Assembly (NCBI RefSeq): GCF_030580855.1
Contig: NZ_JAUQOP010000008.1
Coordinates: forward strand, 62,001-126,000
Source: Pseudomonas citrullilanati
Lineage (GTDB): Bacteria > Pseudomonadota > Gammaproteobacteria > Pseudomonadales > Pseudomonadaceae
Length of the DNA: 64,000 bases
Direction of reading: 5' to 3'
The position numbers were made by a program, and so were the translations under genes. Position 1 is the stretch's first letter. Each line of letters opens with the position of its first letter. The notes under the pieces are model-generated. The model was not told the DNA's origin, did not search any database, and saw only the letters and a list, made by a program, of their open reading frames with translations. Below are positions 51,229-60,839 of the stretch, piece after piece.

Positions 51229-51699
51229 ATGCGCAAGATCCTCGGCTTGTCCGCCCTACTGATGCTGCTCAGCCTGAGCGCCTGTGCCCTTTTCCCGCAG
51301 CGCGACCCGGTGAACATCAACGTGGTGGGCATCGAGCCTCTTCCCAGCCAGGAGCTGGAGATGCGCTTTGCCGTGAAGCTGCGGGTGCAGAACCCCAACG
51401 AAACCACGATCGACTACAACGGCGTGGCGCTGGACCTGGAGGTCAACGGTCGGGCCCTGGCCTCGGGAGTCAGCGACCAGAGCGGCTCCCTCCCACGGTT
51501 TTCCGAAACGATCGTGAGCGTGCCGGTGAGCATCTCGGCGTTTTCCGTACTGCGCCAGACCCTGGGCCTGAGCCAGACCCAGCGCCTGGACAACCTGCCC
51601 TATGTGCTCAGGGGCAAGCTCGCCGGCGGAGTGTTCGGCACCGTGCGCTTCGTCGACCGCGGTACCCTCGACTTGCGCGGTTCCACGGCCACCTGGTGA
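51229..51699 (+). CDS. LEA14-like lipoprotein
   Basis: Lipoprotein of 156 residues: signal with lipobox LSLSACALFP, then a LEA type 2 (WHy-like) beta-sandwich domain (VNINVVGIEPLPSQELEMRF; LRVQNPNETTIDYNGVAL). Such domains are found in desiccation-related plant and bacterial proteins; in Pseudomonas the role is unknown. The ATG at 51229 was taken over a TTG at 51223. It is convergent with the nitrilase gene, with only one base between their stops. Confidence 0.9.
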   Translation: MRKILGLSALLMLLSLSACALFPQRDPVNINVVGIEPLPSQELEMRFAVKLRVQNPNETTIDYNGVALDLEVNGRALASGVSDQSGSLPRFSETIVSVPVSISAFSVLRQTLGLSQTQRLDNLPYVLRGKLAGGVFGTVRFVDRGTLDLRGSTATW

Positions 51700-51700
51700 T

Positions 51701-52624
51701 TCAGTGGGTGAAGCGCACACCCGGTTTGGGCCGTTCATCCACCACCAGCTCGAAGATGTCCGGCCGGGCGTAGTGCCCGACCACATCGTAGTCGTACCGG
51801 GCGCGCACCAATTCATCGGTGTCGATTTCAGCGCTGAGCAAGCCAGCGCAGCCCTTCAAGGGCCCGGCCAACACATCGCCCATGGGCCCGACGATCACGC
51901 TGCCGCCAGCGATCAGCGGCCGCTCGGCAGGCCAGTTCGCCACCTCGATGCCCAACGCCTGCGGCGAGTCCTGCACCTGGCAGGCACTGACCACGAAACA
52001 GCGTCCTTCGTGGGCGATATGACGCATGGTCACCTGCCACATCTCGCGCTCGTCCACCGTCGGCGCACACCAGACGTCCACGCCTTTGGCGTACATCGCG
52101 GTGCGCAGCAGCGGCATCATGTTTTCCCAGCACACCGCCGCCCCCACGCGACCGACCTGGCTGTCGATCACCGGCAGCGTCGAGCCATCGCCCTTGCCCC
52201 AGATCAAGCGCTCGGTGCCCGTCGGCATCAGCTTGCGATGCTGGGCCACCAGGCCTGCCTCGGGTTCGAAATACAGCGCCGTGCAGTACAAGGTATTGCC
52301 GGAGCGTTCGATCACCCCCAGCACCAGGCTGGCGCCCGTGCGCGCCGACAGTCCCGCCAGCGCCTCGGTTTCCGCCCCGGGCACGTCGATGGCATTGGCG
52401 AAGTAGCGGGCGAACGCTTCGCGCCCTTCCGGCAGGCGATAACCCAGCTGAGTGCCGAAGCCCTCGCCCTTGGGATAGCCGCCCAGCAACGCCTCCGGCA
52501 TCACCACCAGGCGTGCGCCCGCCTCGCGAATCGCCGCTTCATAGGAAAGGATCTGCGCCAGGGTGTCCCCCTTGCCGCCAGGCAATGAACCGATTTGCAG
52601 GGCCGCCACAATGGATTTGGGCAT
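51701..52624 (-). CDS. Nitrilase
   Basis: Carbon-nitrogen hydrolase of 307 residues, nitrilase branch, converting nitriles to carboxylic acids and ammonia. The catalytic triad is Glu44 ([10 protein letters not shown]), Lys131 ([14 protein letters not shown]) and Cys165 ([12 protein letters not shown]); CWENMMPL is typical of true nitrilases rather than amidases. The ATG at 52624 gives the standard start [12 protein letters not shown]. It is divergent from a LysR gene 85 bp away, its likely regulator. Confidence 0.9.
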   Translation of the reverse strand: MPKSIVAALQIGSLPGGKGDTLAQILSYEAAIREAGARLVVMPEALLGGYPKGEGFGTQLGYRLPEGREAFARYFANAIDVPGAETEALAGLSARTGASLVLGVIERSGNTLYCTALYFEPEAGLVAQHRKLMPTGTERLIWGKGDGSTLPVIDSQVGRVGAAVCWENMMPLLRTAMYAKGVDVWCAPTVDEREMWQVTMRHIAHEGRCFVVSACQVQDSPQALGIEVANWPAERPLIAGGSVIVGPMGDVLAGPLKGCAGLLSAEIDTDELVRARYDYDVVGHYARPDIFELVVDERPKPGVRFTH

Positions 52625-52709
52625 GGTGTTCAACTCCGTCGTCAACAAGTGTTGCCGATTCTCGGGCGTCGACCGATCATGAATAAAGCCCCGTACGCTG
52701 CTAAATGAT

Positions 52710-53618
52710 ATGAGCCCTATGAATATCGCCGAGATCGACCTCAACCTGCTCAAGACCTTCGAAGCGCTGCATGACGAATCCAGCGCCAGCCGCGCCGCGC
52801 TGCGCCTGGGGGTGACCCAGTCGGCCATCAGCGCCGCGCTGCGCAGGCTGCGAAGCGTGTACGACGATCAATTGTTCGTACGAACAGGACGGGGCCTGGC
52901 GCCGACCTTGCGGGCCAACCAATTGAAACCGGTGATCAGCGAAGCGTTGGACAAATGCCGCCAGAGCCTGGCGATGGTCGACCCGCAAGCCGGCCATTAC
53001 CAGGGCCGTTCGGTCATCGTCGGGATGTCCGACGATTTCGAGATTGCCTACGGAAGACGCCTGGTGGAGGAAGTGGCGCAGCGCGCACCGGGCCTGCGGC
53101 TGATCTTTCGCCAGACCCATAGCCAGATCGTCGGCCTGGCGCTGATGGAGCGCCACCTCGACCTGGCGATCACGGCGGGCGGTTTTGCCCAGCGGCTGCT
53201 CAGCCGCCAGGTGCTGGGGGAAGGTGACTACGCTTGCCTGGTGGACCCGGCCAGCCTGGCGGATAGCCCGCAGGCCCTGAGCCTGGAAGCGTTCGTGGCC
53301 CGCGAGCACCTGCTGGTGTCTTCCGGGGGATTTATCGGCATCACCGACGAAGGGTTGGCCGGGCTCGGCCTGAGCCGCCGGGTGTGTGCCTCGACCACCC
53401 ATTTTGCCGCGCTGCCCTTCCTGCTCAAGGGCAGCCAGGCCGTGGCGACCATCCCGACCCACGCCGCCCGGGCCATCGCCGACCTCAGCGGCCTGGCATT
53501 GCTGCCCTGCCCCCTGGCCCTGCCCCGCTACCCCATTGAACTGGGCTGGCGAACCCACCTGCCGATGGATCCGGCCGTGATCAAGGTCCGCGAGGCCATT
53601 GTCGCCGCGTTCGCGTGA
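52710..53618 (+). CDS. LysR family regulator adjacent to nitrilase
   Basis: LysR regulator of 302 residues: wHTH with [20 protein letters not shown] and [20 protein letters not shown], then a NodD-like effector-binding domain. It starts at an ATG at 52710 (another at 52719). Divergent from the nitrilase gene with an 85-bp gap, suggesting it controls that gene. Confidence 0.9.
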   Translation: MSPMNIAEIDLNLLKTFEALHDESSASRAALRLGVTQSAISAALRRLRSVYDDQLFVRTGRGLAPTLRANQLKPVISEALDKCRQSLAMVDPQAGHYQGRSVIVGMSDDFEIAYGRRLVEEVAQRAPGLRLIFRQTHSQIVGLALMERHLDLAITAGGFAQRLLSRQVLGEGDYACLVDPASLADSPQALSLEAFVAREHLLVSSGGFIGITDEGLAGLGLSRRVCASTTHFAALPFLLKGSQAVATIPTHAARAIADLSGLALLPCPLALPRYPIELGWRTHLPMDPAVIKVREAIVAAFA

Positions 53619-53620
53619 GG

Positions 53621-53875
53621 TTACTTGTTGGCCGCCATCAGGCGATTGACTTCACTGCGCACCATGTTGGCGTATTCCGGCGGCGACATACCGTCCAGTT
53701 CGGCGCGCACCCACTCGGCCCATTTGCCCTTGCGCTTGGAACGCTCGCCGAACAACCGGGCAGCATCGCCCTTGGCCTTGCCCAGGTTATTTTGCCACAG
53801 TTCAAAGAGTCGGGATTTTTCGTCTTCCAGCGCAGCGCGCTCGGCCAGGGGCCTGTCAGCCAGATTGAAGCTCAT
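53621..53875 (-). CDS. Conserved hypothetical basic protein
   Basis: Protein of 84 residues, charged and predicted mostly helical (LEDEKSRLFELWQNNLGKAK; WAEWVRAELDGMSPPEYANM). No family recognised. It is convergent with the LysR gene, its stop lying two bases after that gene's end, and it starts 159 bp before the DUF883 gene on the other strand. The codon use looks genuine and it has an ATG start at 53875. Confidence 0.65.
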   Translation of the reverse strand: MSFNLADRPLAERAALEDEKSRLFELWQNNLGKAKGDAARLFGERSKRKGKWAEWVRAELDGMSPPEYANMVRSEVNRLMAANK

Positions 53876-54034
53876 GGGAATTACCTGTTGCGTAAATAGG
53901 CGACATCTTACACCTTGCGGCGAACCGCCTTAACCAGGTTTTCGGAATCAACCGGTTGGGCCCATCCACGGCGCAACTTTTAAGCCTGCGCGGCACTCCA
54001 TAGTTCACTGCCATCATTCACAAGGAGACACACC

Positions 54035-54352
54035 ATGGCGCGTAAAAGCACCGTGCAAGCGAACGGCGAGCAAATCAAGGACCAGGCGTTCAGCGAGCTG
54101 AAGGCGTTGATCGAAGAATCGGAAAAGCTGCTCAAGAACAGCGCCGCGCTGGTCGGCGAAGACGCGGAGAACCTGCGCGGGCAGATCTCCCAGAAACTGC
54201 AACAGGCCCTGGACTCCCTCGCCAGCGCACGGGAACGCACCCGTCCCATGGTCGACGCCACCGAAACCTACATCGGCGGCCACCCATGGCAAACCGTGGC
54301 CATCTCCGCCGGGTTCGGGCTGGTGGTGGGGTTGTTGCTGGGACGGCGCTGA
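54035..54352 (+). CDS. DUF883 (ElaB/YqjD) family membrane-anchored protein
   Basis: Protein of 105 residues: long amphipathic helices (about 10-75) and one C-terminal membrane segment (VAISAGFGLVVGLLLGRR). This is the ElaB/YqjD/DUF883 layout; E. coli YqjD anchors ribosomes to the inner membrane in stationary phase. AAGGAG precedes the ATG at 54035. It stands alone. Confidence 0.93.
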   Translation: MARKSTVQANGEQIKDQAFSELKALIEESEKLLKNSAALVGEDAENLRGQISQKLQQALDSLASARERTRPMVDATETYIGGHPWQTVAISAGFGLVVGLLLGRR

Positions 54353-54399
54353 GCCCACCGCAGGGTTGATCCGCCCACCGAGTTTCAACGCCGCTATGG

Positions 54400-54495
54400 C
54401 CTGTGGGAGTGAGCCTGCTCGCGATTGCGGTGGATCAGTCAGCGTCTTCGTCATTGACAGGCCGCCTTCGCGAGCAGGCTCGCTCCCGCAAGGGA
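54400..54495. repeat. Inverted pair of REP elements
   Basis: Forward copy near 54402-54427 (TGTGGGAGTGAGCCTGCTCG) and reverse copy near 54465-54490 (CGCGAGCAGGCTCGCTCCCG). They lie between the convergent DUF883 and AraC genes and may form a termination or topology-modulating hairpin. Confidence 0.8.
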
Positions 54496-54567
54496 TTGGT
54501 GGTGTACATCATTCTGGGACACGCCAGTCGCTGCGGTTGCTGAAGAAGGTTTACCAGGCATAAGGCA

Positions 54568-55491
54568 TCAGCCGTCCACGCGCTCCCGTGTCGATCGCGC
54601 CCACTCGCCCCGGCGATACTCGCTGGGCGTCTGGTTCATCTCGATGCGAAAGTGCCGGTTGAAATTGGAAAGGTTGTTGTACCCCACCTCGAAACAGATC
54701 TCGGTCACCGGCAGTTCGCTGTGCAACAGCAACCGGCAGGCGCGCTGGACCCGCAACTTGCGCATCAGGTCGACAAAGCCATGCCCGGTGATGCGCTTGA
54801 AGAAACGCGAGAAGCCGGGTTCGCTCATGTTCAGTTGCCGGGCGATCTCCGACAGGCGCAAATCCCCGGTGAGCTCGGCGTGCAGGTATTCGAAAGCCTT
54901 GTGGATGCGTTCGCAACTGCGGGCATCCAGGGTCGGCGCGTAGCACGGGCTCGCCAGGCTCAGGACCTCGGCCTCGGGGGCCTGGCCCAGGGTTTCGAGC
55001 AGTTGGAGAAACAGCGCCAGGCGCGCCAGGCCCCGGGCCGGGCCAATGGCTTCGATCAGGTGCGCGGCGCGCGATGCGGTGTCGCCACTGAAGGCCAGGC
55101 CACGACGGGCGCGCTCGAACAACCCCCGCAGGTTCCCCAGCTCGGGCAAGGTCCGGCGCAGGGCCAGCCAGGCGGCGCCGTCGAACTGCACGACCACGTC
55201 GCGCCCGGGCAGGTATTCGCCAGGCGCCAGGTCGCCCATCCAGTCGTGGGGTAGATCGGGGCCGATCATGGCCACATGGCCGGGACCGAAAGGCCCGATG
55301 TAGTCCCCCGCCAGCAATTTCCCGCTGCCTTGGCGAATGAGGTGAATCTCGAACTCGGGATGATGGTTCCAGCGCGCCAGGGCATACGGATAGTCGTGCT
55401 CGTACCAGCGAAAACTGTGCTCGGGCTCGGGCAGGATGACCTCCAGCTCGGCCGGCCGCTGCTCGAACAGGGGCGTTTGGTGATCAGGCAT
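54568..55491 (-). CDS. AraC family regulator, divergent from SDR gene
   Basis: AraC regulator of 307 residues: cupin sensing domain (HHPEFEIHLIRQGSGKLLAG; GPGHVAMIGPDLPHDWMG) and a C-terminal double HTH (LRLSEIARQLNMSEPGFSRF; TEICFEVGYNNLSNFNRHFR). The ATG at 55491 is used. It is divergent from the sorbitol-dehydrogenase-like SDR, with a perfect 14-bp inverted repeat in the gap, so that SDR is the likely target. Confidence 0.92.
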   Translation of the reverse strand: MPDHQTPLFEQRPAELEVILPEPEHSFRWYEHDYPYALARWNHHPEFEIHLIRQGSGKLLAGDYIGPFGPGHVAMIGPDLPHDWMGDLAPGEYLPGRDVVVQFDGAAWLALRRTLPELGNLRGLFERARRGLAFSGDTASRAAHLIEAIGPARGLARLALFLQLLETLGQAPEAEVLSLASPCYAPTLDARSCERIHKAFEYLHAELTGDLRLSEIARQLNMSEPGFSRFFKRITGHGFVDLMRKLRVQRACRLLLHSELPVTEICFEVGYNNLSNFNRHFRIEMNQTPSEYRRGEWARSTRERVDG

Positions 55492-55570
55492 GTCGCGTCT
55501 CGTCTAGCGTCATGACGGCACTTTACGCCGGACGACCCGCGTCTCGCCAACCGCCACTTGACCACCCACC

Positions 55571-55611
55571 GATACTTTTTTAACCCCGGCGACCTGCGTT
55601 AAAAAAGTATC
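55571..55611. promoter_or_regulatory. Perfect inverted repeat in the AraC-SDR intergenic region
   Basis: Arms GATACTTTTTTAAC (55571-55584) and GTTAAAAAAGTATC (55598-55611) are exact reverse complements, separated by 13 bp. They lie between the AraC start (55491) and the SDR start (55723). This is a strong operator candidate, though a symmetrical full dyad is less common for AraC proteins, which usually bind direct repeats. Confidence 0.6.
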
Positions 55612-55722
55612 ACCCGAGGATGCCCGCCGCGTTTGTCCGAGTTTGGGGTCGCTGCTGTAATCGAACTGCCGCCTCCATGGCGACCCCATCCCCTTTTGCG
55701 CAACCGAACACAGGACCCTCCC

Positions 55723-56496
55723 ATGAAACGACTGCAAGGAAAAAGCGCCCTGGTCACCGGTGCCGCCCGCGGCATCGGCAAGGCATTCGCCCAGGCCTAT
55801 ATCGACGAAGGCGCCACGGTGGCGATTGCCGATATCGACCTGGAGCGGGCCCGGGCCACCGCCACCGAGCTGGGCGACGGCGCCTACGCGGTCAGGCTCG
55901 ACGTGACCGACCAGGCGTCGATCGACGCGGCCATGGCGGCGGTGGTCGCCCGGGCCGGCAAGCTGGACATCCTGGTCAACAACGCGGCGCTGTTCGACCT
56001 GGCCCCCATCGTCGAGATCACGCGGGAGAGCTATGAGCGGCTGTTCTCGATCAATGTCGCCGGCACGCTGTTCACCCTCCAGGCGGCGGCCCGGCAGATG
56101 ATTCGCCAGGGCCAGGGCGGTCGCATCATCAACATGGCGAGCCAGGCCGGACGCCGTGGCGAAGCCCTGGTGGGCGTCTATTGCGCCACCAAGGCCGCGG
56201 TGATCAGCCTGACCCAGTCTGCCGGCCTGGACCTGATCAAGCACCGGATCAACGTCAACGCCATCGCCCCCGGCGTGGTGGATGGAGAGCACTGGGACGG
56301 CGTGGACGCGCTGTTTGCCCGCCATGAAAACCTGCCACTGGGGGAAAAGAAACGCCAGGTCGGCCAGCAGGTTCCTTATGGCCGGATGGGCACCGCCCAG
56401 GACCTGACGGGCATGGCGATTTTCCTCGCCTCGGCGGACAGCGAATACGTGGTGGCACAGACCTACAACGTCGACGGCGGCAACTGGATGAGCTGA
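55723..56496 (+). CDS. SDR oxidoreductase, sorbitol dehydrogenase-like
   Basis: Short-chain dehydrogenase of 257 residues. NAD-binding TGAARGIGKA near residue 13, NNAA, and the catalytic Ser-Tyr-Lys in NMASQAGRRG and VYCATKAAV. The sequence resembles polyol (L-iditol/sorbitol) dehydrogenases of the PolS type, with NAIAPGVVDGEHWDGVDALF as a shared feature. The ATG at 55723 was chosen as the frame continues upstream across the inverted repeat. AraC control is likely. Polyol as substrate is probable but unproven. Confidence 0.88.
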   Translation: MKRLQGKSALVTGAARGIGKAFAQAYIDEGATVAIADIDLERARATATELGDGAYAVRLDVTDQASIDAAMAAVVARAGKLDILVNNAALFDLAPIVEITRESYERLFSINVAGTLFTLQAAARQMIRQGQGGRIINMASQAGRRGEALVGVYCATKAAVISLTQSAGLDLIKHRINVNAIAPGVVDGEHWDGVDALFARHENLPLGEKKRQVGQQVPYGRMGTAQDLTGMAIFLASADSEYVVAQTYNVDGGNWMS

Positions 56497-56688
56497 AGAT
56501 CGACGGATTTGCACCTTGGAACGCCGGTAATGGACTTATTTGCCTGAAAATTGATCCCAGTACTTGAGGATTGTCCCGAACGGTGCCGCGCGGCACCGAT
56601 CAGGGAATTTCAAGAGAGCGTGAATACCGTTGCCCCAGCGGGGCAAAAATTGCGCATCATAGGCGCCGTCCGCTCAAGGGAGATTTAC

Positions 56689-57540
56689 ATGCGTGCCATT
56701 TCATCCGTCATGCGTCTCGTCGTGCTGTCACTGGGGCTGGTGTTCGCCGCCAGCGCCACGGCCACCGAGGAGACGCAACTGGTCGAGTCCATCAACCTTT
56801 ACCGCAGCCAGTCCCAAAGCTGCTCCGGCCAGGCTTCGCTGGAGTTGCCGCCGCTGGCGATGGACTCGCGGCTGATCCTGTCGGCCAATGGCATCGGCGA
56901 CCTGCAGCAAGCGCTGGCACGCACGGCTTACCCGATGGTCAATGTGCAGGCCATCAGCCTGTCCGGCCCACGGGATGCGCAAGGCGCGATGAAGGCCATC
57001 CAGGAAAGCTTCTGCCAAGTGGTGCTGGACCCACAATTCGTCGACATCGGCGTCAGTCGCATGGACCGCGAATGGCGGATCGTGGTGGCACGCCCTCTCC
57101 TGTCCGCTCGCCTTGGCGACTGGCAGGCCGAAGGCCAGAAACTGCTGAAGCTGATCAACAGCGCCCGGGCCCAGCCGCGCCGCTGCGGTACCGAGACCTT
57201 TGCCGCCACCACGCCGCTGAGCTGGAACGCGACCCTGGCCCTGGCCGCCGTGACCCACACCCGCGCCATGGCCAACAACAATTTTTTCGACCACAAGGAC
57301 CGTGACAACCGCATGCCCGGCGACCGTGCCGAGCTCGCCGGTTACCTGGGCCAGTTGATCGGCGAGAACATCGCCGCCGGGCAGGACACCGCCCTCAAGG
57401 TGGTGGACGGTTGGCTCGCCAGCCCGGGGCACTGCGCCAACCTGATGAACCCGCAATTCCGCGAGCTGGGCGCCGGTTACGCCACCGACCCGAAAAGCGA
57501 TGCGGGCATCTACTGGACAGCGCTGTTCGGCACCCAGTGA
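56689..57540 (+). CDS. Exported CAP-domain protein
   Basis: Protein of 283 residues: signal peptide (LVVLSLGLVFAASATA), an N-terminal region with two cysteines, and a C-terminal CAP/SCP domain (about 150-283). CAP signatures include LAAVTHTRAMANNNFFDHKD, LIGENIAAG and GWLASPGHCANLMNPQFREL. Bacterial CAP proteins are secreted and poorly understood; some bind lipids. The ATG at 56689 has AAGGGAGA upstream. Neither neighbour explains its role. Confidence 0.88.
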   Translation: MRAISSVMRLVVLSLGLVFAASATATEETQLVESINLYRSQSQSCSGQASLELPPLAMDSRLILSANGIGDLQQALARTAYPMVNVQAISLSGPRDAQGAMKAIQESFCQVVLDPQFVDIGVSRMDREWRIVVARPLLSARLGDWQAEGQKLLKLINSARAQPRRCGTETFAATTPLSWNATLALAAVTHTRAMANNNFFDHKDRDNRMPGDRAELAGYLGQLIGENIAAGQDTALKVVDGWLASPGHCANLMNPQFRELGAGYATDPKSDAGIYWTALFGTQ

Positions 57541-57570
57541 ACCGGCCGGGCCGTCCTGCGGCCCTCCCCC

Positions 57571-58467
57571 TCAATCCTCGGCGAATATCAACGAGCGGTG
57601 CACCCCGGACCCGGCGCGCACGCCGTCACCGACGGCCAGCGCGACCGAGCCGAACGGCATCGCCGCGTCCCCACAAGCAAAGACACCTGGCATCCGGGTT
57701 TCCCGGGTCATCGCGTCGCTCTGGATGAAAGCCCCGAGCGGCCCTTCTTCGAAGGCACACCCCAGGGACGCCGCCAATGGGCTGGACACCCGGGTCTGCG
57801 GCAGGACGAACAAACCGTCGATGCGCACCGCGCGTCCGTCCGCCAGCACAACGTCGGCCCGCTCGCCCTCGATGCGCATGACACGCTCCGCCTCCAGCGT
57901 CACCCCCCGCCGCGCCAGGCTGGCCCGCTGCTCGGGGTCGGGTTCGAACACGCCCTGGGTGAAAAAGGTGGTCGGCCCCCAGTCTGGAAGCATCAAGGCG
58001 TGATGCAGGGACATTTGCGACGTGGCCAGCACCCCGATCGGCCCTTGCTCCAGCTCATAACCGTGGCAATAGGGGCAATGGAAGACGCTTTTGCCCCAGC
58101 GCTCCGCCAGCCCTTCCACCGGTGGCAAATCATCGATTACGCCAGTGGCCAGTAACAGGCGCCGGGCCCTATGGCGGTTGCCGTCGGCGGTGTCCACGGT
58201 GAACCCGCCGGTCCCCTGGCGGGCAGCGATTGCCATGCTCGCCAGCCATTGCACGGTGGGATAGGCCATGAGCTGGCGCCGGGCGTCCTCGGCTATGTCT
58301 CCGGGCGCGCGGCCATCCTGCCCGAGAAAACCATGGGAGCTGGCCGCGAAGCGGTTGCGCCGCTGACCCGCGTCGATGACCAGGACGTTGCGCCGGGCCC
58401 GCGCCAATTGCAGCGCCGCGGACAGGCCGGCGTAGCTGCCGCCTGCGATGATGACGTCGTAGAGCAT
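57571..58467 (-). CDS. Thioredoxin reductase-like FAD oxidoreductase
   Basis: NAD(P)/FAD flavoprotein of 298 residues. FAD motif GGSYAGLSAA near residue 10, ATG motif LLLATGVIDDLP, redox pair Cys131-Cys134 in HCPYCHGYE and the C-terminal ACGDAAMPFG. Length and CPYC place it in the thioredoxin reductase-like group, but not the housekeeping TrxB (usually CATC). Partner thioredoxin unknown. The ATG at 58467 was selected over an upstream start. It is divergent from an Rrf2 regulator. Confidence 0.9.
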   Translation of the reverse strand: MLYDVIIAGGSYAGLSAALQLARARRNVLVIDAGQRRNRFAASSHGFLGQDGRAPGDIAEDARRQLMAYPTVQWLASMAIAARQGTGGFTVDTADGNRHRARRLLLATGVIDDLPPVEGLAERWGKSVFHCPYCHGYELEQGPIGVLATSQMSLHHALMLPDWGPTTFFTQGVFEPDPEQRASLARRGVTLEAERVMRIEGERADVVLADGRAVRIDGLFVLPQTRVSSPLAASLGCAFEEGPLGAFIQSDAMTRETRMPGVFACGDAAMPFGSVALAVGDGVRAGSGVHRSLIFAED

Positions 58468-58609
58468 GGTCGATCCTCCTGGGTGAGTGGCCGGATGAAA
58501 GTCTCGACACATCGTAAGTTCCTTGAAAAGCCAGTGTCAACGATCTCGTAACTTTTGCGATTACAGGCGATACTTTCGCTCGTCCCGACCACCGAACGCC
58601 TTGCCGATC

Positions 58610-59047
58610 ATGAGAACCGACACCCGCCTGTCCCGTATGCTCCATGTGCTGATCCACATGGACCGCCACCAGCAATCCGTCACGTCCGACACCCTCGCCC
58701 AGATGCTGGGGACCAACCCGGTGGTGGTGCGCCGGACCATGGCCCTGCTCAAGGAACAGGGTTACGTCACGTCGGAGAAAGGCCACCGAGGTGGCTGGGC
58801 CCTGAGCAAGCCCTTGTCGGAAATGACCCTGCTGGACATCCATCAAGCCTTGGGCAGCTCCTCGATCTTTTCCATCGGCCTGTCCACCGACCACCCGCAG
58901 TGCCTGGTCGAGCAGGCGGTGAATGCGGCGCTTACCGAAGCGTTCGATGAAGCCCAGGCGTTGTTGCTCAAGCGGTTGGGCAGCATCACGCTGGCGCAGT
59001 TGGCGGACGACTTCGACCAGCGCTTCCACGGGGTCACCGGCGACTGA
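58610..59047 (+). CDS. Rrf2 family regulator
   Basis: Regulator of 145 residues: an N-terminal winged HTH (LSRMLHVLIHMDRHQQSVTS then NPVVVRRTMALLKEQGYV) and GHRGGWALSKPLSEMTLLDI as the wing. No [2Fe-2S] Cys triad is seen, so it probably senses something other than iron-sulphur status, or a cysteine-independent signal. Divergent from the thioredoxin reductase-like gene across 142 bp and probably its repressor. The ATG at 58610 was chosen over a longer frame. Confidence 0.88.
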   Translation: MRTDTRLSRMLHVLIHMDRHQQSVTSDTLAQMLGTNPVVVRRTMALLKEQGYVTSEKGHRGGWALSKPLSEMTLLDIHQALGSSSIFSIGLSTDHPQCLVEQAVNAALTEAFDEAQALLLKRLGSITLAQLADDFDQRFHGVTGD

Positions 59048-59063
59048 TCGCGCGGGGCCCGGC

Positions 59064-59092
59064 GTCTTCGCGAGCAGGCTCGCGCCCGCGGG
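59064..59092. repeat. REP element after the Rrf2 gene
   Basis: Single, slightly diverged REP copy (CGCGAGCAGGCTCGCGCCCG) between the Rrf2 stop and the mqo terminator. Confidence 0.65.
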
Positions 59093-59143
59093 TGCCGCGA
59101 GTCATTCTTGCGGATGCGCTGCAGCAGCTTTATCGCAGGCCAT

Positions 59144-59170
59144 AAAAAAACGCCGCTCAATGAGCGGCGT
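59144..59170 (-). terminator. Intrinsic terminator of mqo
   Basis: On the minus strand a 10-bp GC-rich stem (arms 59161-59170 and 59150-59159, with core CGCCGCTCA paired to TGAGCGGCG) is followed by a run of seven T (59150-59144). It sits about 29 bp after the mqo stop, as expected of a Rho-independent terminator. Confidence 0.9.
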
Positions 59171-59198
59171 TCCTGTACCTCACCCGGCAACGCCAGGT

Positions 59199-60839
59199 TT
59201 ACAGCGCCATGTCAGCCGCCGGGTTGGCTTCGCGGGCAGCCGCTGGCTGGGCCGGAGCCGGGGCACCGGGCTTGCCGATCACCGGTGGCGTGTCCAGTTG
59301 CAGGACTTCGCTGGTGTACGCCCACTCCTGGGCTACGCGCTCAGGGCTGTCGTTGAGCTTGGTGCCGTAGCTCGGCACGATCTGGTGCAGCTTTTCCTGC
59401 CAGGCCGGGCTCGCGACCTTATCCTTGAAGACCTTCTCCAGCACGGTCAGCATGATCGGCGCAGCGGTCGAGGCGCCTGGGGAAGCACCCAGCAGGCCGG
59501 CGATGCTGCCGTCCTGGGACGCGACCACTTCGGTGCCGAGTTTCAGCACGCCGCCCTTCTCTTCGTCACGCTTGATGATCTGCACGCGCTGGCCGGCTTG
59601 CCACAGGCGCCAGTCTTCCTGCTTGGCCTCCGGGAAGTATTCCTTCAGGGCGTTGAAGCGATCTTCATCCGACAGCATCAGTTGGCCGGCCAGGTACTCG
59701 ACCAGCGGGTACTGTTCGATACCGACCTTGGTCATCGGCCACACGTTGTGGGTGGTGGTGCTGGTCAGCAGGTCGAAATACGAACCGTTCTTCAGGAACT
59801 TGGTGGAGAACGTCGCGAATGGGCCAAACAGGATCACGCGCTTGCCATCCAGCACGCGGGTGTCCAGGTGCGGCACCGACATCGGCGGCGCGCCGACCGA
59901 AGCCTTGCCGTAGGCCTTGGCCAGGTGCAGTTGGGCCACGGTCGGGTTCTCGGTCACCAGGAACGAGCCGCCCACCGGGAAACCGGCATACTCACGGGCT
60001 TCCGGAATGTCGGACTTCTGCAGCAGGTGCAAGGCACCGCCACCGGCACCGATGAACACGAACTTGGCGTCGGTCTCGGTTTCGGTCCCGTCCTTCAGGT
60101 TCTTGTACGACACGCGCCAGGTGCCGTCTTCGTTGCGCGTGATGTCTTCCACTTCGCTGGACAGTTTCAGCGAGAAGTTCGGCTTGGTCTGCAGGTAGGC
60201 CGCGAACTGGCGGGTGATTTCGCCGAAGTTCACGTCGGTGCCCAGGGGGCTCCAGGTCGCCGCGACTTTCTGGCTCGGGTCACGCCCTTGCATCATCAGC
60301 GGCACCCACTTGCCGATCTGCGCGGGGTCTTCGGAATACTGCATGCCGGCGAACAGCGGGCTGGCCTGGAGCGCTTCGTAGCGCTTCTTCAGGAACGCGA
60401 TGTTGTCGTCGCCCCACAGGAAGCTCATGTGCGGCGTGGAGTTGATGAACGAGCGCGGGTTCTTCAGCACGCCGTTCTTGACCTGCCAAGACCAGAACTG
60501 GCGGGAGATCTGGAAGGCTTCGTTGATTTCGATGGCCTTGGAGATATCGACCTTGCCGTTCTTGTCTTCCGGCGTGTAGTTCAGCTCCGCCAGCGCGGAG
60601 TGACCGGTACCGGCGTTGTTCCAGCCGTTGGAACTCTCTTCGGCAACACCGTCAAGGCGCTCGACCATTTCCATGGTCCAGCCCGGCTCCAGCTCATTGA
60701 GCCAGACGCCGAGCGTCGAGCTCATGATGCCCCCACCGATGAGCAGGACGTCCACTTTTTTTGCCTCGGCGGCGTGCGTGGTCGCAAGACCCATCGCCAT
60801 CGCCAGGCCCAGTAGCGCCGTGTGTGTTTTCTTCAACAT
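59199..60839 (-). CDS. mqo: Malate:quinone oxidoreductase
   Basis: Membrane-associated flavoenzyme of 546 residues that oxidises malate to oxaloacetate and passes electrons to quinone. FAD-binding [15 protein letters not shown] near residue 27 follows a signal-like hydrophobic N-terminus ([20 protein letters not shown]). Typical Mqo stretches: [26 protein letters not shown], and [16 protein letters not shown]. The Ala/Pro-rich C-terminal tail is common in Pseudomonas Mqo. The ATG at 60839 fits; the N-terminal hydrophobic stretch may target the membrane. A strong terminator follows. Confidence 0.95.
   Translation of the reverse strand: MLKKTHTALLGLAMAMGLATTHAAEAKKVDVLLIGGGIMSSTLGVWLNELEPGWTMEMVERLDGVAEESSNGWNNAGTGHSALAELNYTPEDKNGKVDISKAIEINEAFQISRQFWSWQVKNGVLKNPRSFINSTPHMSFLWGDDNIAFLKKRYEALQASPLFAGMQYSEDPAQIGKWVPLMMQGRDPSQKVAATWSPLGTDVNFGEITRQFAAYLQTKPNFSLKLSSEVEDITRNEDGTWRVSYKNLKDGTETETDAKFVFIGAGGGALHLLQKSDIPEAREYAGFPVGGSFLVTENPTVAQLHLAKAYGKASVGAPPMSVPHLDTRVLDGKRVILFGPFATFSTKFLKNGSYFDLLTSTTTHNVWPMTKVGIEQYPLVEYLAGQLMLSDEDRFNALKEYFPEAKQEDWRLWQAGQRVQIIKRDEEKGGVLKLGTEVVASQDGSIAGLLGASPGASTAAPIMLTVLEKVFKDKVASPAWQEKLHQIVPSYGTKLNDSPERVAQEWAYTSEVLQLDTPPVIGKPGAPAPAQPAAAREANPAADMAL

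Noticed and set aside
58552..58580. Possible Rrf2 operator (GTAAC-N6-GATTAC region)
   Set aside because: The dyad is short and imperfect, so not reported as a site.
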